Numbered from the stretch's first letter, positions 8,513 to 18,322 are shown. The stretch: DNA of 64,000 bases from Erwinia endophytica (GCF_009295515.1 NZ_RQVV01000036.1:48804-112803); one strand, 5' to 3'. Program-made: numbers and translations. The notes: a model not told the origin generated them from the letters alone.

Positions 8513-9268
8513 ATGCGAAAGAACATCCTGTTGGTTGGCGAGTCCTGGACCAGTACCGCTACCCATGTAAAGGGCTTTGACCAGTTCGCCACCGCCACCT
8601 GGCATAACGGCGCGACTGATTTCCTCGCAGCGCTGGCTGACAGTCATTACGCCATCAGCCATATGCCAGCGCATGAAGCGCCCGTCAATTTTCCGCTGAC
8701 GCTGGCCGAACTACAGCAATGGGATGCGATTATTCTGTCCGACATCGGTGCGAACACACTGCTGCTGCATCCGGATACCTGGCTCAAAAGCCAACGGACG
8801 CCAAACCGTCTGGCGCTACTCCATGACTACGTGGCGGCAGGCGGCAGCCTGATGATGATCGGCGGCTATTACAGCTTCCAGGGGATCAACGGCGGCGCGC
8901 GCTATCGCCACACTCCCGTGGAAAAAGTGTTACCGGTGCGTTGCCTGGCCTGGGATGATCGGATCGAATCTCCACAAGGAATTTATCCGGAAATCAAACA
9001 ATCGCATTCGGTGTTTAACGACATTACCGGCGACTGGCCATGGTTACTGGGCTACAACGAAGTTGAAATGCAACCGGAAGGCACCTTGCTGGCGACCGTG
9101 GCCGGTACGGAACATCCGCTGCTCGCCGTGCGGGAATACCAGCAGGGCCGTTCCCTGGTGTGGACCAGCGACATGTCTGCTCACTGGCTGCCAAATGAGT
9201 TCGCCGCCTGGCCGGGCTACCGTCAGTTGTGGCTCAACTGTCTGGACTGGCTGACAGGGCAAGCCTGA
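8513..9268 (+). CDS. GATase1-like protein (putative glutamine amidotransferase fold, PF07090-type)
   Basis: A 251-residue cytoplasmic protein. Landmarks are an opening LLVGESWTSTATHVKGFDQF, AIILSDIGANTLLLHPDTW near residue 80, a glycine-rich AAGGSLMMIGGYYSFQG turn near residue 120, TPVEKVLPV, and a C-terminal WTSDMSAHWLP. These are the hallmarks of the GATase1-like family, which has a class-I amidotransferase-type fold but lacks the usual Cys-His-Glu nucleophile elbow, so amidotransferase activity is doubtful. Family members often sit beside ABC transporters, phosphotriesterase-family hydrolases and M20 peptidases, as here. It starts eleven bases after the upstream gene. Function unknown. Confidence 0.85.
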   Translation: MRKNILLVGESWTSTATHVKGFDQFATATWHNGATDFLAALADSHYAISHMPAHEAPVNFPLTLAELQQWDAIILSDIGANTLLLHPDTWLKSQRTPNRLALLHDYVAAGGSLMMIGGYYSFQGINGGARYRHTPVEKVLPVRCLAWDDRIESPQGIYPEIKQSHSVFNDITGDWPWLLGYNEVEMQPEGTLLATVAGTEHPLLAVREYQQGRSLVWTSDMSAHWLPNEFAAWPGYRQLWLNCLDWLTGQA

Positions 9269-9371
9269 TGGCAGACCAGACCATCAGACGACGACGCGCC
9301 CACATGACCAGCGAGAATTTCATGGCAGGTGTTGCGGCCTGCTCATTTTTAGCAGTCTGAAGGATAGCCGG

Positions 9372-10502
9372 ATGACCCATTCCACTTTATTGTTGGCTCA
9401 ACGTCTACTGCGTTTTGACACCCTTAACCCTCCCGGCGATGAAGCCGCCTGCATGGCGTTTTTTGCCGAATGGCTGAGCGAACAAGGTTTTGCGGTTACC
9501 CTCACGACCTTCGGTGAACATCGCTGCAATCTGGTTGCACAAATGCCCGGGACTCGACCAGGCCGTCCGCTGGCCTTCACCGGCCATCTGGATACGGTGC
9601 CACTGGGCTATCAGGCCTGGCAGTACCATCCTTTTGGCGATGATGTCATTGATGGGCGGCTGTATGGGCGAGGTTCCAGTGATATGAAAGCCGCCATTGC
9701 TGCTTTCGCTGTCGCCTGTGTCAACCATCAGGCGGCAATCCGGGCAGGCACCGGCGTGGTACTGCTGATAACCGGTGGCGAAGAGACCGGTTGTGACGGT
9801 GCCAGGGCGCTGATCGAGGGAAGTGAATTACCGGAGATTGGCGCACTGATCGTCGGCGAACCCACGGCGAACTATCCGGTTATCGGGCATAAAGGCGCAC
9901 TGTGGCTGCGCGGTGAAACGCGGGGGAAAACAGCGCATGGCGCGATGCCGGAACGGGGAATTAACGCGATTTATCTGGCCGCTGAAGCGCTGGGGAAAAT
10001 TCGTCAGTTCGAACCAGGCGCCCCTCATCCATTAATGAAGAAACCGACACTGAACGTTGGCCGCATTCAGGGCGGGCTCAACATCAATTCCGTTCCCGAC
10101 CATACACAGTTTGATGTGGATATCCGCACCGCGCCAAATCTGCAACACGCCACCATCCGACAAAATTTGGCCACTGCGCTGGGTGAAACGGTGACCCTTT
10201 CCACCCTGATTGACCTGCCTGCGGTGCTAAGCGCGGAGGATAACCGCTGGATAACCCGCGTATACCAACGCTGCCAGCCATTGCATGCCCAACCGCTGAG
10301 TGCGAAGGTCGTGCCCTACTTCACCGATGCGTCGTTGTTGCTCCCGGCCCTGAACAACCCACCGTGCATCATCCTTGGCCCAGGAGAGCCGGACATGGCA
10401 CACCAGACCGATGAATACTGCCTGCTGAGCCGCCTGAATGAGGCTGAAACGCTGTACGGCGAGCTGATTGATGACTGGCAGACAGGGCAATGGGACGGAT
10501 AA
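9372..10502 (+). CDS. M20 family deacylase (ArgE/DapE-like)
   Basis: A 376-residue zinc-dependent amidohydrolase of the acetylornithine deacetylase/succinyl-diaminopimelate desuccinylase group. Zinc ligands and catalytic residues are visible in order: TGHLDTVP (His and Asp), GRGSSDMKAA (Asp), TGGEETGCDGA (catalytic Glu pair), EPTANYPVIGHKGALW at the start of the dimerisation domain, and a C-terminal MAHQTDEY histidine. ATG is preceded by AAGGATA. About 100 non-coding bases separate it from the GATase1-like gene, but orientation and context put it in the same LacI-controlled unit. It probably cleaves an amide bond in the imported compound or a breakdown product. Confidence 0.9.
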   Translation: MTHSTLLLAQRLLRFDTLNPPGDEAACMAFFAEWLSEQGFAVTLTTFGEHRCNLVAQMPGTRPGRPLAFTGHLDTVPLGYQAWQYHPFGDDVIDGRLYGRGSSDMKAAIAAFAVACVNHQAAIRAGTGVVLLITGGEETGCDGARALIEGSELPEIGALIVGEPTANYPVIGHKGALWLRGETRGKTAHGAMPERGINAIYLAAEALGKIRQFEPGAPHPLMKKPTLNVGRIQGGLNINSVPDHTQFDVDIRTAPNLQHATIRQNLATALGETVTLSTLIDLPAVLSAEDNRWITRVYQRCQPLHAQPLSAKVVPYFTDASLLLPALNNPPCIILGPGEPDMAHQTDEYCLLSRLNEAETLYGELIDDWQTGQWDG

Positions 10503-10541
10503 TAAAAAATTGGAGGAAATGGCCGCCAGCCGCGGCCAGCA

Positions 10542-11162
10542 TTATTTCGCCCGACAGGCCCCGACAGTAAATTCATTCGCCATGGCGAAACCGCGCAGCC
10601 CGCCGACCAGCACCGCCATCAATTGAGTACCAACTTGCTTTTCTGTCAGGCCGACGGTATGCAAAAGGTCAAAAATTTCACGCGGGTCGAACAGAATGTT
10701 CCAGAGAAAAATCGCCTTATCACCAATATCCGGAAGCCCCATCTCCGCCATCGCCTCACGTAATGGTGGCCGCAGCGCATCAGCCTGCACCAGAAGGTAT
10801 TCCGCACCTTGCCATAAACGTTCCAGGTAACCGCGACGGTTACGCATCGGCACCATGGCGGCACCGCGCTCGCGAACCAGCTTAATCCAGTACCGACTGA
10901 CCTTCTCCAGTTTCAGTAAACCGTCGCACGTCTGACGCTGACTGTAATCAAGCAGCAACTGTCCCACTTCCTGACGCCAGGTGTTCAGCACCTCTTCAAC
11001 CGACGTAAACTGACGGTAGGCGGTTGCCACGGAAACCCCCGCTTCCGCCGCAATTTCCGTCATGCTTATCGGTGCTTCTGACCGCTCGAAGAGTCTGACC
11101 GCGGCCTGGATAAGATTCTTACGGTTTCTTTCGGTATCACTGCGCATCGTTTTTCCAGCCAT
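10542..11162 (-). CDS. TetR family transcriptional regulator
   Basis: A 206-residue regulator. The N-terminal 60 residues form a TetR helix-turn-helix: RKNLIQAAVRLFERSEAPISMTEIAAEAGVSVATAYRQFTS split over three helices. The rest is a helical ligand domain without recognisable similarity. It is the last gene of the leftward hydantoinase-type operon, 29 bases after the aminotransferase stop, so it is probably autoregulated with the operon. A candidate target is the spaced inverted repeat at 19024-19067 in front of the first gene. It is convergent with the M20 gene, 39 bases away. Confidence 0.9.
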   Translation of the reverse strand: MAGKTMRSDTERNRKNLIQAAVRLFERSEAPISMTEIAAEAGVSVATAYRQFTSVEEVLNTWRQEVGQLLLDYSQRQTCDGLLKLEKVSRYWIKLVRERGAAMVPMRNRRGYLERLWQGAEYLLVQADALRPPLREAMAEMGLPDIGDKAIFLWNILFDPREIFDLLHTVGLTEKQVGTQLMAVLVGGLRGFAMANEFTVGACRAK

Positions 11163-11191
11163 GGTGAGTCAGTTTCCTCTGGCAATTCTGG

Positions 11192-12343
11192 TTACCGCAG
11201 TCCCGCAAGGCCCCGCTTAAGACGGCGTATCCCTTCGTTGATCGTCTCACTACTCGCCGCATAAGAGAGGCGTAAGTGTCCTTCTCCGGCAGCACCAAAT
11301 TCACTTCCCGGCCGTACGGCAACACCCTGTTCACGCAGCAGTGAAACCATGTCGATGGCCGGAATGGGCAGCGAATAAGCTGGGAAACAATAAAATGCCC
11401 CTTCCGGCTCATTCAGGGTCAGCTCAGGTATAGATGACAGTCCGTCGATCATCAACAAGCGCCGTTGTCGGTAGACATCATACATACGTTTGATGTCATC
11501 CTGACACTCAGTCAGGGCCACCAGCGCCGCTCGCTGCACCGCGCTGTTAACCGAACCATTAACACTATTATGCACCCGTGCGGCGGCGGCGATCATCTCT
11601 GCAGGCCCCGCAAGATAACCGACACGCCATCCTGTCATCGCATAAGTTTTGGAAAAAGTCTGACAGAACAGCGTTCTCCCCGCAAAGGCGGGAACCTGCA
11701 AAACCGACGTAAATGGACGCTCAGTAAACACCAGGTCACTGTAGGCTTCATCAGCAATCACCAGGGTATTATAACGATTGACCAGACGGCCCAACGCGTC
11801 GATTTCTTCCCGGTGATGAACAATACCGGTCGGGTTACCTGGATTACAAAAGACAAATAACTTCGCGTCTTCCATCACCGTGGCAAGACGTGCAAGATCC
11901 CAGTGTAAATCAGCACGACAGGGCATCGGGATGCAAATCCCTCCCGCCATATTGACCAGATCAGCATACAGCGAATAGGTTGGATCCGGGATAACCACCC
12001 GATCGCCAGGATTGACGATCGAAAGGATCGCCGCCGCCAGGCCGGCAGTACCGCCATGGGTGACCAGAATTTCGCCAGGCCGCACCGGATTTCCGCTTCG
12101 TGCGGATACGTCGTCGGCCAGAGCCTGACAAAGCGCCGGATCGCCCAGCAACGGGGCATAATGGGTATAACCACTTTTTAGCGCCTCCGCAGCGGCCTCG
12201 ATAATACGTGGCGGCGTATCAAAGTCTGGTTCGCCCATCGCCAGCGAAACCATACCACCGCTTGAGGCCGGTTGTTGCACGCGCAGCGAGGTGCGCTCAA
12301 TACGGCGTACCGCCTCGGAGGCAGTAAATAATTTGGCAGACAT
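11192..12343 (-). CDS. Class I/II PLP-dependent aminotransferase
   Basis: About 383 residues, aspartate-aminotransferase fold type I. Visible are the N-terminal VSLAMGEPDFDTPP motif, the cofactor-binding TLVIADEAYSDLVF with Asp and Tyr, the Schiff-base lysine in TFSKTYAMTGWRVGYL, and the C-terminal arginine in GEGHLRLSYA that binds the substrate carboxylate. The second of two tandem ATG codons is used because AAGG sits six bases before it. It belongs to the branch that includes aspartate and LL-diaminopimelate-like aminotransferases. In this operon it may transaminate the amino acid released by the HyuA/HyuB enzyme; specificity is unknown. Confidence 0.9.
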   Translation of the reverse strand: MSAKLFTASEAVRRIERTSLRVQQPASSGGMVSLAMGEPDFDTPPRIIEAAAEALKSGYTHYAPLLGDPALCQALADDVSARSGNPVRPGEILVTHGGTAGLAAAILSIVNPGDRVVIPDPTYSLYADLVNMAGGICIPMPCRADLHWDLARLATVMEDAKLFVFCNPGNPTGIVHHREEIDALGRLVNRYNTLVIADEAYSDLVFTERPFTSVLQVPAFAGRTLFCQTFSKTYAMTGWRVGYLAGPAEMIAAAARVHNSVNGSVNSAVQRAALVALTECQDDIKRMYDVYRQRRLLMIDGLSSIPELTLNEPEGAFYCFPAYSLPIPAIDMVSLLREQGVAVRPGSEFGAAGEGHLRLSYAASSETINEGIRRLKRGLAGLR

Positions 12344-12365
12344 CATTCACCTTTTATAGTCGGGT

Positions 12366-13175
12366 TCAGCGATTGTTTTCGCGCTCGGCTTTACACTCGG
12401 CTGGTGCATTTTTCCAACGACTCACTTCAATATCGCCAGAAACATCGCGCAGGAAAGTCGGTGCAATAATCAACTCTTCAATAACGGTACGGGCAGGAAG
12501 CGAGGCCGCCAGCAAAATGGCCTCGGCCACATCTTCAGGCTGAACCATACGCTGCCGAACCTCCGGCAATGGCGGATTAGCACGGTTATCCATGATCGGC
12601 GTGTTCACTTCGCCCGGCAGAATACAGACAGAACGGATCCCGTCATTGCGGAAGGTATTGTGTAAGTAAGTCATGAAGTTACGAACGGCAGCCTTCGCCG
12701 CGCCGTACGCCGCGCCCCCCAACAAATTGGGGCGCAACGCGGCCAGCGATGAAACCGTGATAATAGTCCCGTTCTTACGGGCCAGCATGGTGGGCAACAG
12801 AGCCTGAGTCAGCAGGAAAACCGCTTTCATGTTGACGTCCTGCACCTGATCCCACTCCTCTTCCTGGATCCAGCGGGCATTTAACGTCTTACTGGCGCTC
12901 CCTGCGTTATTCACCAAAATATCAACATCGCCCAGCTCACTCGTGGCCCACGCCACCAGCGCCTCGACCTCACTCTTTTTGGCGATGTCCGCCGCATACG
13001 TCCAGACAGTGCCATCATTCTGTCGCAGCGTTGTGGCCACCTCATCCAGTGCAGACTGCCGACGCCCCACTAACACCACCCGGGCGCCACGTTCGGCAAA
13101 CCCTGCGGCCGCCGCCTGGCCAATACCGCTTCCGGCCCCCGTAATGAGGACCACCTTTCCGCTTAAATTACTCAT
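12366..13175 (-). CDS. SDR family oxidoreductase
   Basis: About 269 residues, classical short-chain dehydrogenase/reductase. Cofactor motif TGAGSGIGQ near residue 14, NNAG near residue 88, the catalytic SS pair in ITVSSLAAL near residue 140, and YGAAKAAVRNF (Tyr-x-x-x-Lys) near residue 155 are intact. A GRRQS segment after the second strand suggests NADP(H) preference. The ATG at 13175 overlaps the stop of the upstream hyuB-like gene by eight bases; the longer reading frame to 13199 lies within that gene. It probably oxidises or reduces a hydroxyl/keto intermediate in the same pathway. Confidence 0.9.
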   Translation of the reverse strand: MSNLSGKVVLITGAGSGIGQAAAAGFAERGARVVLVGRRQSALDEVATTLRQNDGTVWTYAADIAKKSEVEALVAWATSELGDVDILVNNAGSASKTLNARWIQEEEWDQVQDVNMKAVFLLTQALLPTMLARKNGTIITVSSLAALRPNLLGGAAYGAAKAAVRNFMTYLHNTFRNDGIRSVCILPGEVNTPIMDNRANPPLPEVRQRMVQPEDVAEAILLAASLPARTVIEELIIAPTFLRDVSGDIEVSRWKNAPAECKAERENNR

Positions 13176-14856
13176 TATCGCCCTCCCGCTCCGCCACATT
13201 CACCCCATAGTCACGTAATGCACCCGCTGCGGTAATATAGCCTTCCTGCCAATCCCACAGGACCGCCTGCCTGTCGCGTTCCGCCACCGGCATTTTTCCG
13301 CCACCGCCAGGCATCTGGATCGTCACTTCGTCACCGGGCAATACATCATGTCGTCCCACCGGTTTCGCCAGAGGTTCACCATTGATAGCGACGAGATTAG
13401 GCGCTCCCGCCGCCCCCCCCAACACGCCTTCCGCCGCGTGTTTCTGACGGGAATAAAACATGCTGTGGCTCAATGTATGTTGGCTGGTATTACGGATAAC
13501 CATGCGTTGGGCGACCCCACCGCGATAACGGCCGGCCCCGCCTGAATCAGGCACTATGGCCTTTTGCATGAACAGGAGCGGGGTCGTTGATTCAATCAAT
13601 TCAACAGGAGTGGAAGACATGTTGCCCGGGAAACCGGCCACGATGCCGTCGGCTGATGGACGAGCGCCCGTCCCACCATTGACACACAGGCTTTCGACAA
13701 AACGCCGACCATCGTCAAATTGTCCGGCAAACACGTCACAGGTCACTGGGGCGCTACCGGAGTGCCCCATAACCCGCTCCGGCATAATGTCGGACAGTGC
13801 CGTGAAGATAGCCGCATGCGCCATATGACCGACACGGTTACGCATCTCTACCGCACAGGGCGGTCGCGCATTGGCGATCGAACCTTCCGGCGCAGTCACG
13901 GTGATGGGTTTAAAGCAGCCATCGTTATTGGGGAGATGCGGTTCCAGCAGGCATTTCAATGGATAAACACTGTAGGCATAGGTGAACGACATCGGACAAT
14001 TACTGCCGAACAGTGATTCTGCTGACGATCCGCTGTAATCAATGGTGATATTGCTACCCTCAACGATGACGGCGACATTCAGGTGGATATCGCCTTCATA
14101 ATCACCGATGTCCACCGCGGCCTGATAGCGCCCATCCGGTACCGCGGTAATCGCTTTACGCATGGCGTTTTCAGTCAGCGCGTGAATTTTCTCAGCCAGT
14201 GGCGTCACTGATTCCAGATTCAGATCATTCATCAAGCCCAGCAAGCCGTTGGCACCGATTTGGTTGGCCGCCAGCATGGCATGGAGATCGCCGGCCACCT
14301 GATCTGGCGAACGCACATTCGCCAGGAACAGATCCAGCAATTGCTGATTAACCTGGCCTTCAATGATCAGTTTGCTCGGCGGGATCAGGAAACCTTCTTC
14401 AAACATGTCACGCGATGAGCCCATATTCAGCGAACCACCAATATCTGACATATGCGCCGCCGCACCGGTAAACGCCACCAGTTTGTCGTTACGGAACACC
14501 GGGGTCACCACCGTGACATCGTTAAGATGACCGGTTCCCAGCCACGGGTCATTGGTTATCAGGCTGTCGCCCGGCTTCAGCGACTCCGCTGGAAATTTAG
14601 CCAGCAGGTGTCGTACCGTCGCAGGCAACGTGCCAATAAATACCGGTACGCTGGTTTTCGGTTGTGCCAGTGAACGACCGTCGGCGTCCATCAACAGACA
14701 GGAGTAATCACCGACTTCACGAATAATGCTGGAGAATGCCATGTTCACCAACGTCGCGGCAGCCTCTTCGGCAATACTGACCAGTCGATCCCAGGTAATG
14801 CGCAGGCTCACCGGGTCATCAAGAAAACGCAGGTTATCGGGGGGTGCAATCATCAT
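13168..14856 (-). CDS. Hydantoinase B/oxoprolinase family protein (HyuB-like)
   Basis: A 562-residue protein of the HyuB family, the partner subunit of ATP-dependent hydantoinases, oxoprolinases and acetophenone/acetone carboxylase-type enzymes. Family landmarks are the N-terminal IIREVGDYSCLLMDADG, TNDPWLGTGHLNDVTVVTPVF near residue 105, an AHMSDIGGSLN metal-type motif, and the C-terminal VPDSGGAGRYRGGVAQRM. Its ATG overlaps the hyuA-like stop in an ATGA arrangement, as expected for subunits made in equal amounts. With the HyuA-like subunit it should hydrolyse or carboxylate a cyclic amide-type substrate using ATP. Confidence 0.92.
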   Translation of the reverse strand: MMIAPPDNLRFLDDPVSLRITWDRLVSIAEEAAATLVNMAFSSIIREVGDYSCLLMDADGRSLAQPKTSVPVFIGTLPATVRHLLAKFPAESLKPGDSLITNDPWLGTGHLNDVTVVTPVFRNDKLVAFTGAAAHMSDIGGSLNMGSSRDMFEEGFLIPPSKLIIEGQVNQQLLDLFLANVRSPDQVAGDLHAMLAANQIGANGLLGLMNDLNLESVTPLAEKIHALTENAMRKAITAVPDGRYQAAVDIGDYEGDIHLNVAVIVEGSNITIDYSGSSAESLFGSNCPMSFTYAYSVYPLKCLLEPHLPNNDGCFKPITVTAPEGSIANARPPCAVEMRNRVGHMAHAAIFTALSDIMPERVMGHSGSAPVTCDVFAGQFDDGRRFVESLCVNGGTGARPSADGIVAGFPGNMSSTPVELIESTTPLLFMQKAIVPDSGGAGRYRGGVAQRMVIRNTSQHTLSHSMFYSRQKHAAEGVLGGAAGAPNLVAINGEPLAKPVGRHDVLPGDEVTIQMPGGGGKMPVAERDRQAVLWDWQEGYITAAGALRDYGVNVAEREGDNE

Positions 14857-16943
14857 CCGTTCAGCTCCATCAAAATATTGCCTTGCTCATCCAGTTGCGC
14901 TGAGGCGCCTGGACCGACGTAAATCGCACACTCTTTTTCCTGCAGCAGCGCGGGCCCCTGAACGGCGACGCCAGTGACCAGCAAGCTGCGCGGAATGACG
15001 CGACACGGGCTAAAACCCTGCTCTCGCCCGAGGTAAACCGCCTGGTTTTTTTCACGGGCATCAGGCTCAGGATGAGCTGATTGATCAGTGGTGGTGAGTA
15101 TCGGGGGCGTGGTCTGAACACGCCCGCGCCAGTTCACGACTTCAACACTTTGCCCCGGCAAAATACGCCCAAACCGGGTCTGGTGCGCGGCTTCAAAGGC
15201 CGTAATCAGCGCCTGAACATCCCCCTGAGCAAGGAAACGTTCCGGCAGCGTCACCGTCAGTTCAGACCCCTGCCCGACATAACGTACACCAGCCAGTTTC
15301 TGTTGCACGATACAGTCAGGATCCGCGTTGGCGGCGGCCAGGGTGGTCATCGCCTCATCGAAGCCTTCGGCGAATATCGCCTTGATACGGGTGATATCGA
15401 TTCCCGCTAACAAACGGCAACGATCACTACGCACAAAGTCAGCACTCGGCGGTGCCGTCAGCAAGCCAAAGGCCGAATAGACCCCGGCACCATGGGGGAA
15501 AAAGACCCGTTTCACCGCCAGTTGTTTCGCCAACGACCAGGCATGGCTGGGGCCTGCACCGCCAAAAGCCAGCATAGTCATCTGTGATGGATTGACATTT
15601 TTCTCCACGGCATGAGTACGCAACGCTTCCGACATCTTACTGTTAGCCACCTCATGGATGCCCCAGGCCGCGTCTTCGATACTCAGACCAAGTGGTTCAG
15701 CCACCTGACGAATAGCCTGTCGGGCGGCGTCAACATCTAAACGCATCCGTCCACCGAGAAAGGCATCAGGATCCAGCAGTCCGAGAACCAGATTCGCGTC
15801 GGTCACGGTGGGCAAACAGCCGCCGCGGCCATAACAAGCCGGACCCGGCCAGGCACTGGCGCTTTCCGGACCGATCTCCAGCAGCCCCAGGGTATCGACA
15901 CGGGCAATACTGCCGCCGCCCGCGCCAATCTCGATCATATCGACTACCGGTAACTTCACTGGCAGGCCGCTGCCTTTCAGCAAACGATCGGCACGCCCCA
16001 CTTCATAATCGGTGGTGATTGTCGGCTCGCCGTGACGCACCACACAGGCTTTTGCCGTCGTCCCTCCCATATCAAATGCCAGCACTTGCTGTTGCCCATT
16101 TTTACGGGCAAACGCGGCGGTGGCGACGATCCCTCCGGCCGGACCGGACTCAATAATGCGCGTGGGATAATCAGCAGCGACCTGTGGTGCCATTAATCCA
16201 CCGTTTGATCCCATCACCAACCAGTCACAGACGAACCCGCCTTCGCGCAATTTTTCTTCCAGTCGCGCCATATAACGGCGCGCTTTAGGCTGCACGAAGG
16301 CATTCATCGCGGTGAGTACCCCACGATCATATTCACGGATTTCACGCGACACTTTATGTGATACGGAAATGGAGACGCCTGGCAACTCACGGCTGAGAAT
16401 CGCTTCAATGCGCAATTCATGTTCCGGCCAGGCGTAAGCATGCAGACACAACACCGCCACCGCTTCATAACGCTGAGCGCGTAACTCGGCAGCAAGTTGC
16501 ACCACTTCGGCCTCATCAAGCGGGGTGATTATCTCGCCTCGCGCCGTGACCCGTTCGGAAATTTCATACGCCTGAGAACGTGGCAGAAGCGGCTGAGCCG
16601 GCGCTCCGTTTAAGTCATAAATGTCGTAACGGTATTCACGTCCCAACACCAGCACATCACGAAAACCACGCGTGACCACCAACGCCGTTTTGGCGCCACG
16701 ACGTTCCAGCAAGGCATTAATCGCCAACGTGGTGCCATGGGTGATGGTATGAATATCACTGGCCTGCAGGCCCGCCTGCGCCACTAATTGCGTCAGGCCG
16801 GTGTAGGCCCCATCCGCAGGATCGTCAGGCGTAGTGAGTGTTTTGTGGCGAACCGTTTCCCCCGTCGTATCATTTAACAGCACCAGATCGGTGAAGGTGC
16901 CACCAATATCAAACCCTATCCGCCAGGATGACGCACTTTTCAT
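14853..16943 (-). CDS. Hydantoinase A/oxoprolinase family protein (HyuA-like)
   Basis: A 696-residue ATP-binding subunit. The opening IGFDIGGTFTDLVLL is the phosphate-binding loop of the actin/hsp70-like fold; VTHGTT-like THGTTLAINALLERRG follows near residue 70, and a second nucleotide-binding segment reads LAFDMGGTTAKACVV near residue 290. GIHEVANSKMSEALRTHAVEK and LAFGGAGPSHAWSLA are the usual C-terminal family signatures. Paired with the overlapping HyuB-like gene, it probably drives ATP-dependent ring opening of a hydantoin, oxoproline or related lactam. The MFS gene lies 38 bases upstream. Whether the enzyme is a hydrolase or a carboxylase cannot be told from the sequence. Confidence 0.92.
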   Translation of the reverse strand: MKSASSWRIGFDIGGTFTDLVLLNDTTGETVRHKTLTTPDDPADGAYTGLTQLVAQAGLQASDIHTITHGTTLAINALLERRGAKTALVVTRGFRDVLVLGREYRYDIYDLNGAPAQPLLPRSQAYEISERVTARGEIITPLDEAEVVQLAAELRAQRYEAVAVLCLHAYAWPEHELRIEAILSRELPGVSISVSHKVSREIREYDRGVLTAMNAFVQPKARRYMARLEEKLREGGFVCDWLVMGSNGGLMAPQVAADYPTRIIESGPAGGIVATAAFARKNGQQQVLAFDMGGTTAKACVVRHGEPTITTDYEVGRADRLLKGSGLPVKLPVVDMIEIGAGGGSIARVDTLGLLEIGPESASAWPGPACYGRGGCLPTVTDANLVLGLLDPDAFLGGRMRLDVDAARQAIRQVAEPLGLSIEDAAWGIHEVANSKMSEALRTHAVEKNVNPSQMTMLAFGGAGPSHAWSLAKQLAVKRVFFPHGAGVYSAFGLLTAPPSADFVRSDRCRLLAGIDITRIKAIFAEGFDEAMTTLAAANADPDCIVQQKLAGVRYVGQGSELTVTLPERFLAQGDVQALITAFEAAHQTRFGRILPGQSVEVVNWRGRVQTTPPILTTTDQSAHPEPDAREKNQAVYLGREQGFSPCRVIPRSLLVTGVAVQGPALLQEKECAIYVGPGASAQLDEQGNILMELNG

Positions 16944-16981
16944 GTTGACCTCAAAAATCCAGAGAGATGGCTGATTGTCGC

Positions 16982-18322
16982 TTACTCGTCGTTAAGCGGC
17001 TTGCCAGCGGTTTCTTGTAGATAAAACGTGCTAATCAAGGTCAGTACCGCAGTAAAAATCACCATGTAGCTTGGGATACTGGCAATACCGGTGAGACCGA
17101 TTAACCAGGTCATCAGCAACGGCGCCGAACCGCCAAAGATAACCGTGGAAAGGTTGAAACCAATGCTGTAAGCGCTATAACGCACATTGGTTGGAAACAT
17201 TTCAGCCAGCGTGGTCTGGATAACCCCGGCATGTCCGGCAAAAGCGCAGGCCAGCAGAATGCTGGCCATACAAGCCAGCGGCATGGTGCCGAGCGTTAAC
17301 AGCCAGAAACACGGCCATGCCAGTACTCCCATCGCAATAGCGGAGGCAATCAACATCGGTTTACGTCCGAGTCGATCAGACAGCCAGGCCATTAACGGAA
17401 TGGCGCAGATGATCGTGACCAGACCACTGGCGGTGACCATCAGGCTCTGGAGCTGCTGAAAATGCATCACTTTGTTGAGATAAGTCGGCATATAGACAAA
17501 CAGAATGTAATAGCCGGGACCGTTGACCGCCGGTAAGGTGATGGCCAGACCAATCGCTTTCAGATGACGTCCGGAGGAAAGCACCTCACGAATGGGGTTA
17601 CGTACCACCCGCTTATTGGCTTTCACCATCTGAAAGTGAGGGGTATCCTGGATGCGGGTACGGATATAGACCCCAATCAATGCCATCGGAATGGCCAACA
17701 AAAATGGCACCCGCCACAGCCAATGGTTCATGGCCACCACACCAAAGACATTGATGAGTCCACTGATTAACAGACTGCCGAACAGCAAAGCGATAAACGA
17801 CCCCATCACCAACGGCGACATCACCACTGCACGACGGTGATCTTCAGCATATTCAGCCACAAAAGACCCTGCGCCAGACACTTCACCACCGGCGGAAAAG
17901 CCCTGTACCACCCGGAGAAAAATCAGCAATGCCGGGGCTACCCAACCAATACTGGCGTAACCGGGCACCAAACCAATCGCCGCCGTAGCCAGTGAAATCA
18001 TCAACAACAACATCGCTAAAAGCTTCTGACGCCCCAGTTTGTCGCCCAGGTAACCACAGATGACCCCACCAAACGGACGGGCAACGAAACTCACCGTGAA
18101 TCCGACATACGTCAGCATCAACCCTGCATCCGTGGCACTCATCTCTTTGGCGGAAAACACCAGGACCAGTGAACTGACCAGTAAACCGTAGATCCCGTAG
18201 TCATACCATTCCACAAATGAACCGACCCCGCCGGCAATGGATGCGCGGCGCACCACGCTATTCCTGGTCGTTTCATCCTTCGGCAAAGCGTAATCCATTG
18301 TTGCCACATGTGATTTCGTCAT
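16982..18322 (-). CDS. MFS transporter, metabolite:H+ symporter type (ProP/ShiA-like)
   Basis: A 446-residue inner-membrane transporter with about twelve hydrophobic segments. The N-terminal GGVGSFVEWYDYGIYGLL and the loop GYLGDKLGRQKLLA between segments 2 and 3 are typical of the metabolite:proton symporter subfamily that includes ProP, KgtP and ShiA; VVQGFSAGGEVSGAGSFVAEY in segments 4-5 is another signature. Position between the RraA-like and hydantoinase-type genes in a single leftward operon suggests it imports the substrate of that pathway, probably an organic acid or cyclic amide. Confidence 0.92.
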   Translation of the reverse strand: MTKSHVATMDYALPKDETTRNSVVRRASIAGGVGSFVEWYDYGIYGLLVSSLVLVFSAKEMSATDAGLMLTYVGFTVSFVARPFGGVICGYLGDKLGRQKLLAMLLLMISLATAAIGLVPGYASIGWVAPALLIFLRVVQGFSAGGEVSGAGSFVAEYAEDHRRAVVMSPLVMGSFIALLFGSLLISGLINVFGVVAMNHWLWRVPFLLAIPMALIGVYIRTRIQDTPHFQMVKANKRVVRNPIREVLSSGRHLKAIGLAITLPAVNGPGYYILFVYMPTYLNKVMHFQQLQSLMVTASGLVTIICAIPLMAWLSDRLGRKPMLIASAIAMGVLAWPCFWLLTLGTMPLACMASILLACAFAGHAGVIQTTLAEMFPTNVRYSAYSIGFNLSTVIFGGSAPLLMTWLIGLTGIASIPSYMVIFTAVLTLISTFYLQETAGKPLNDE

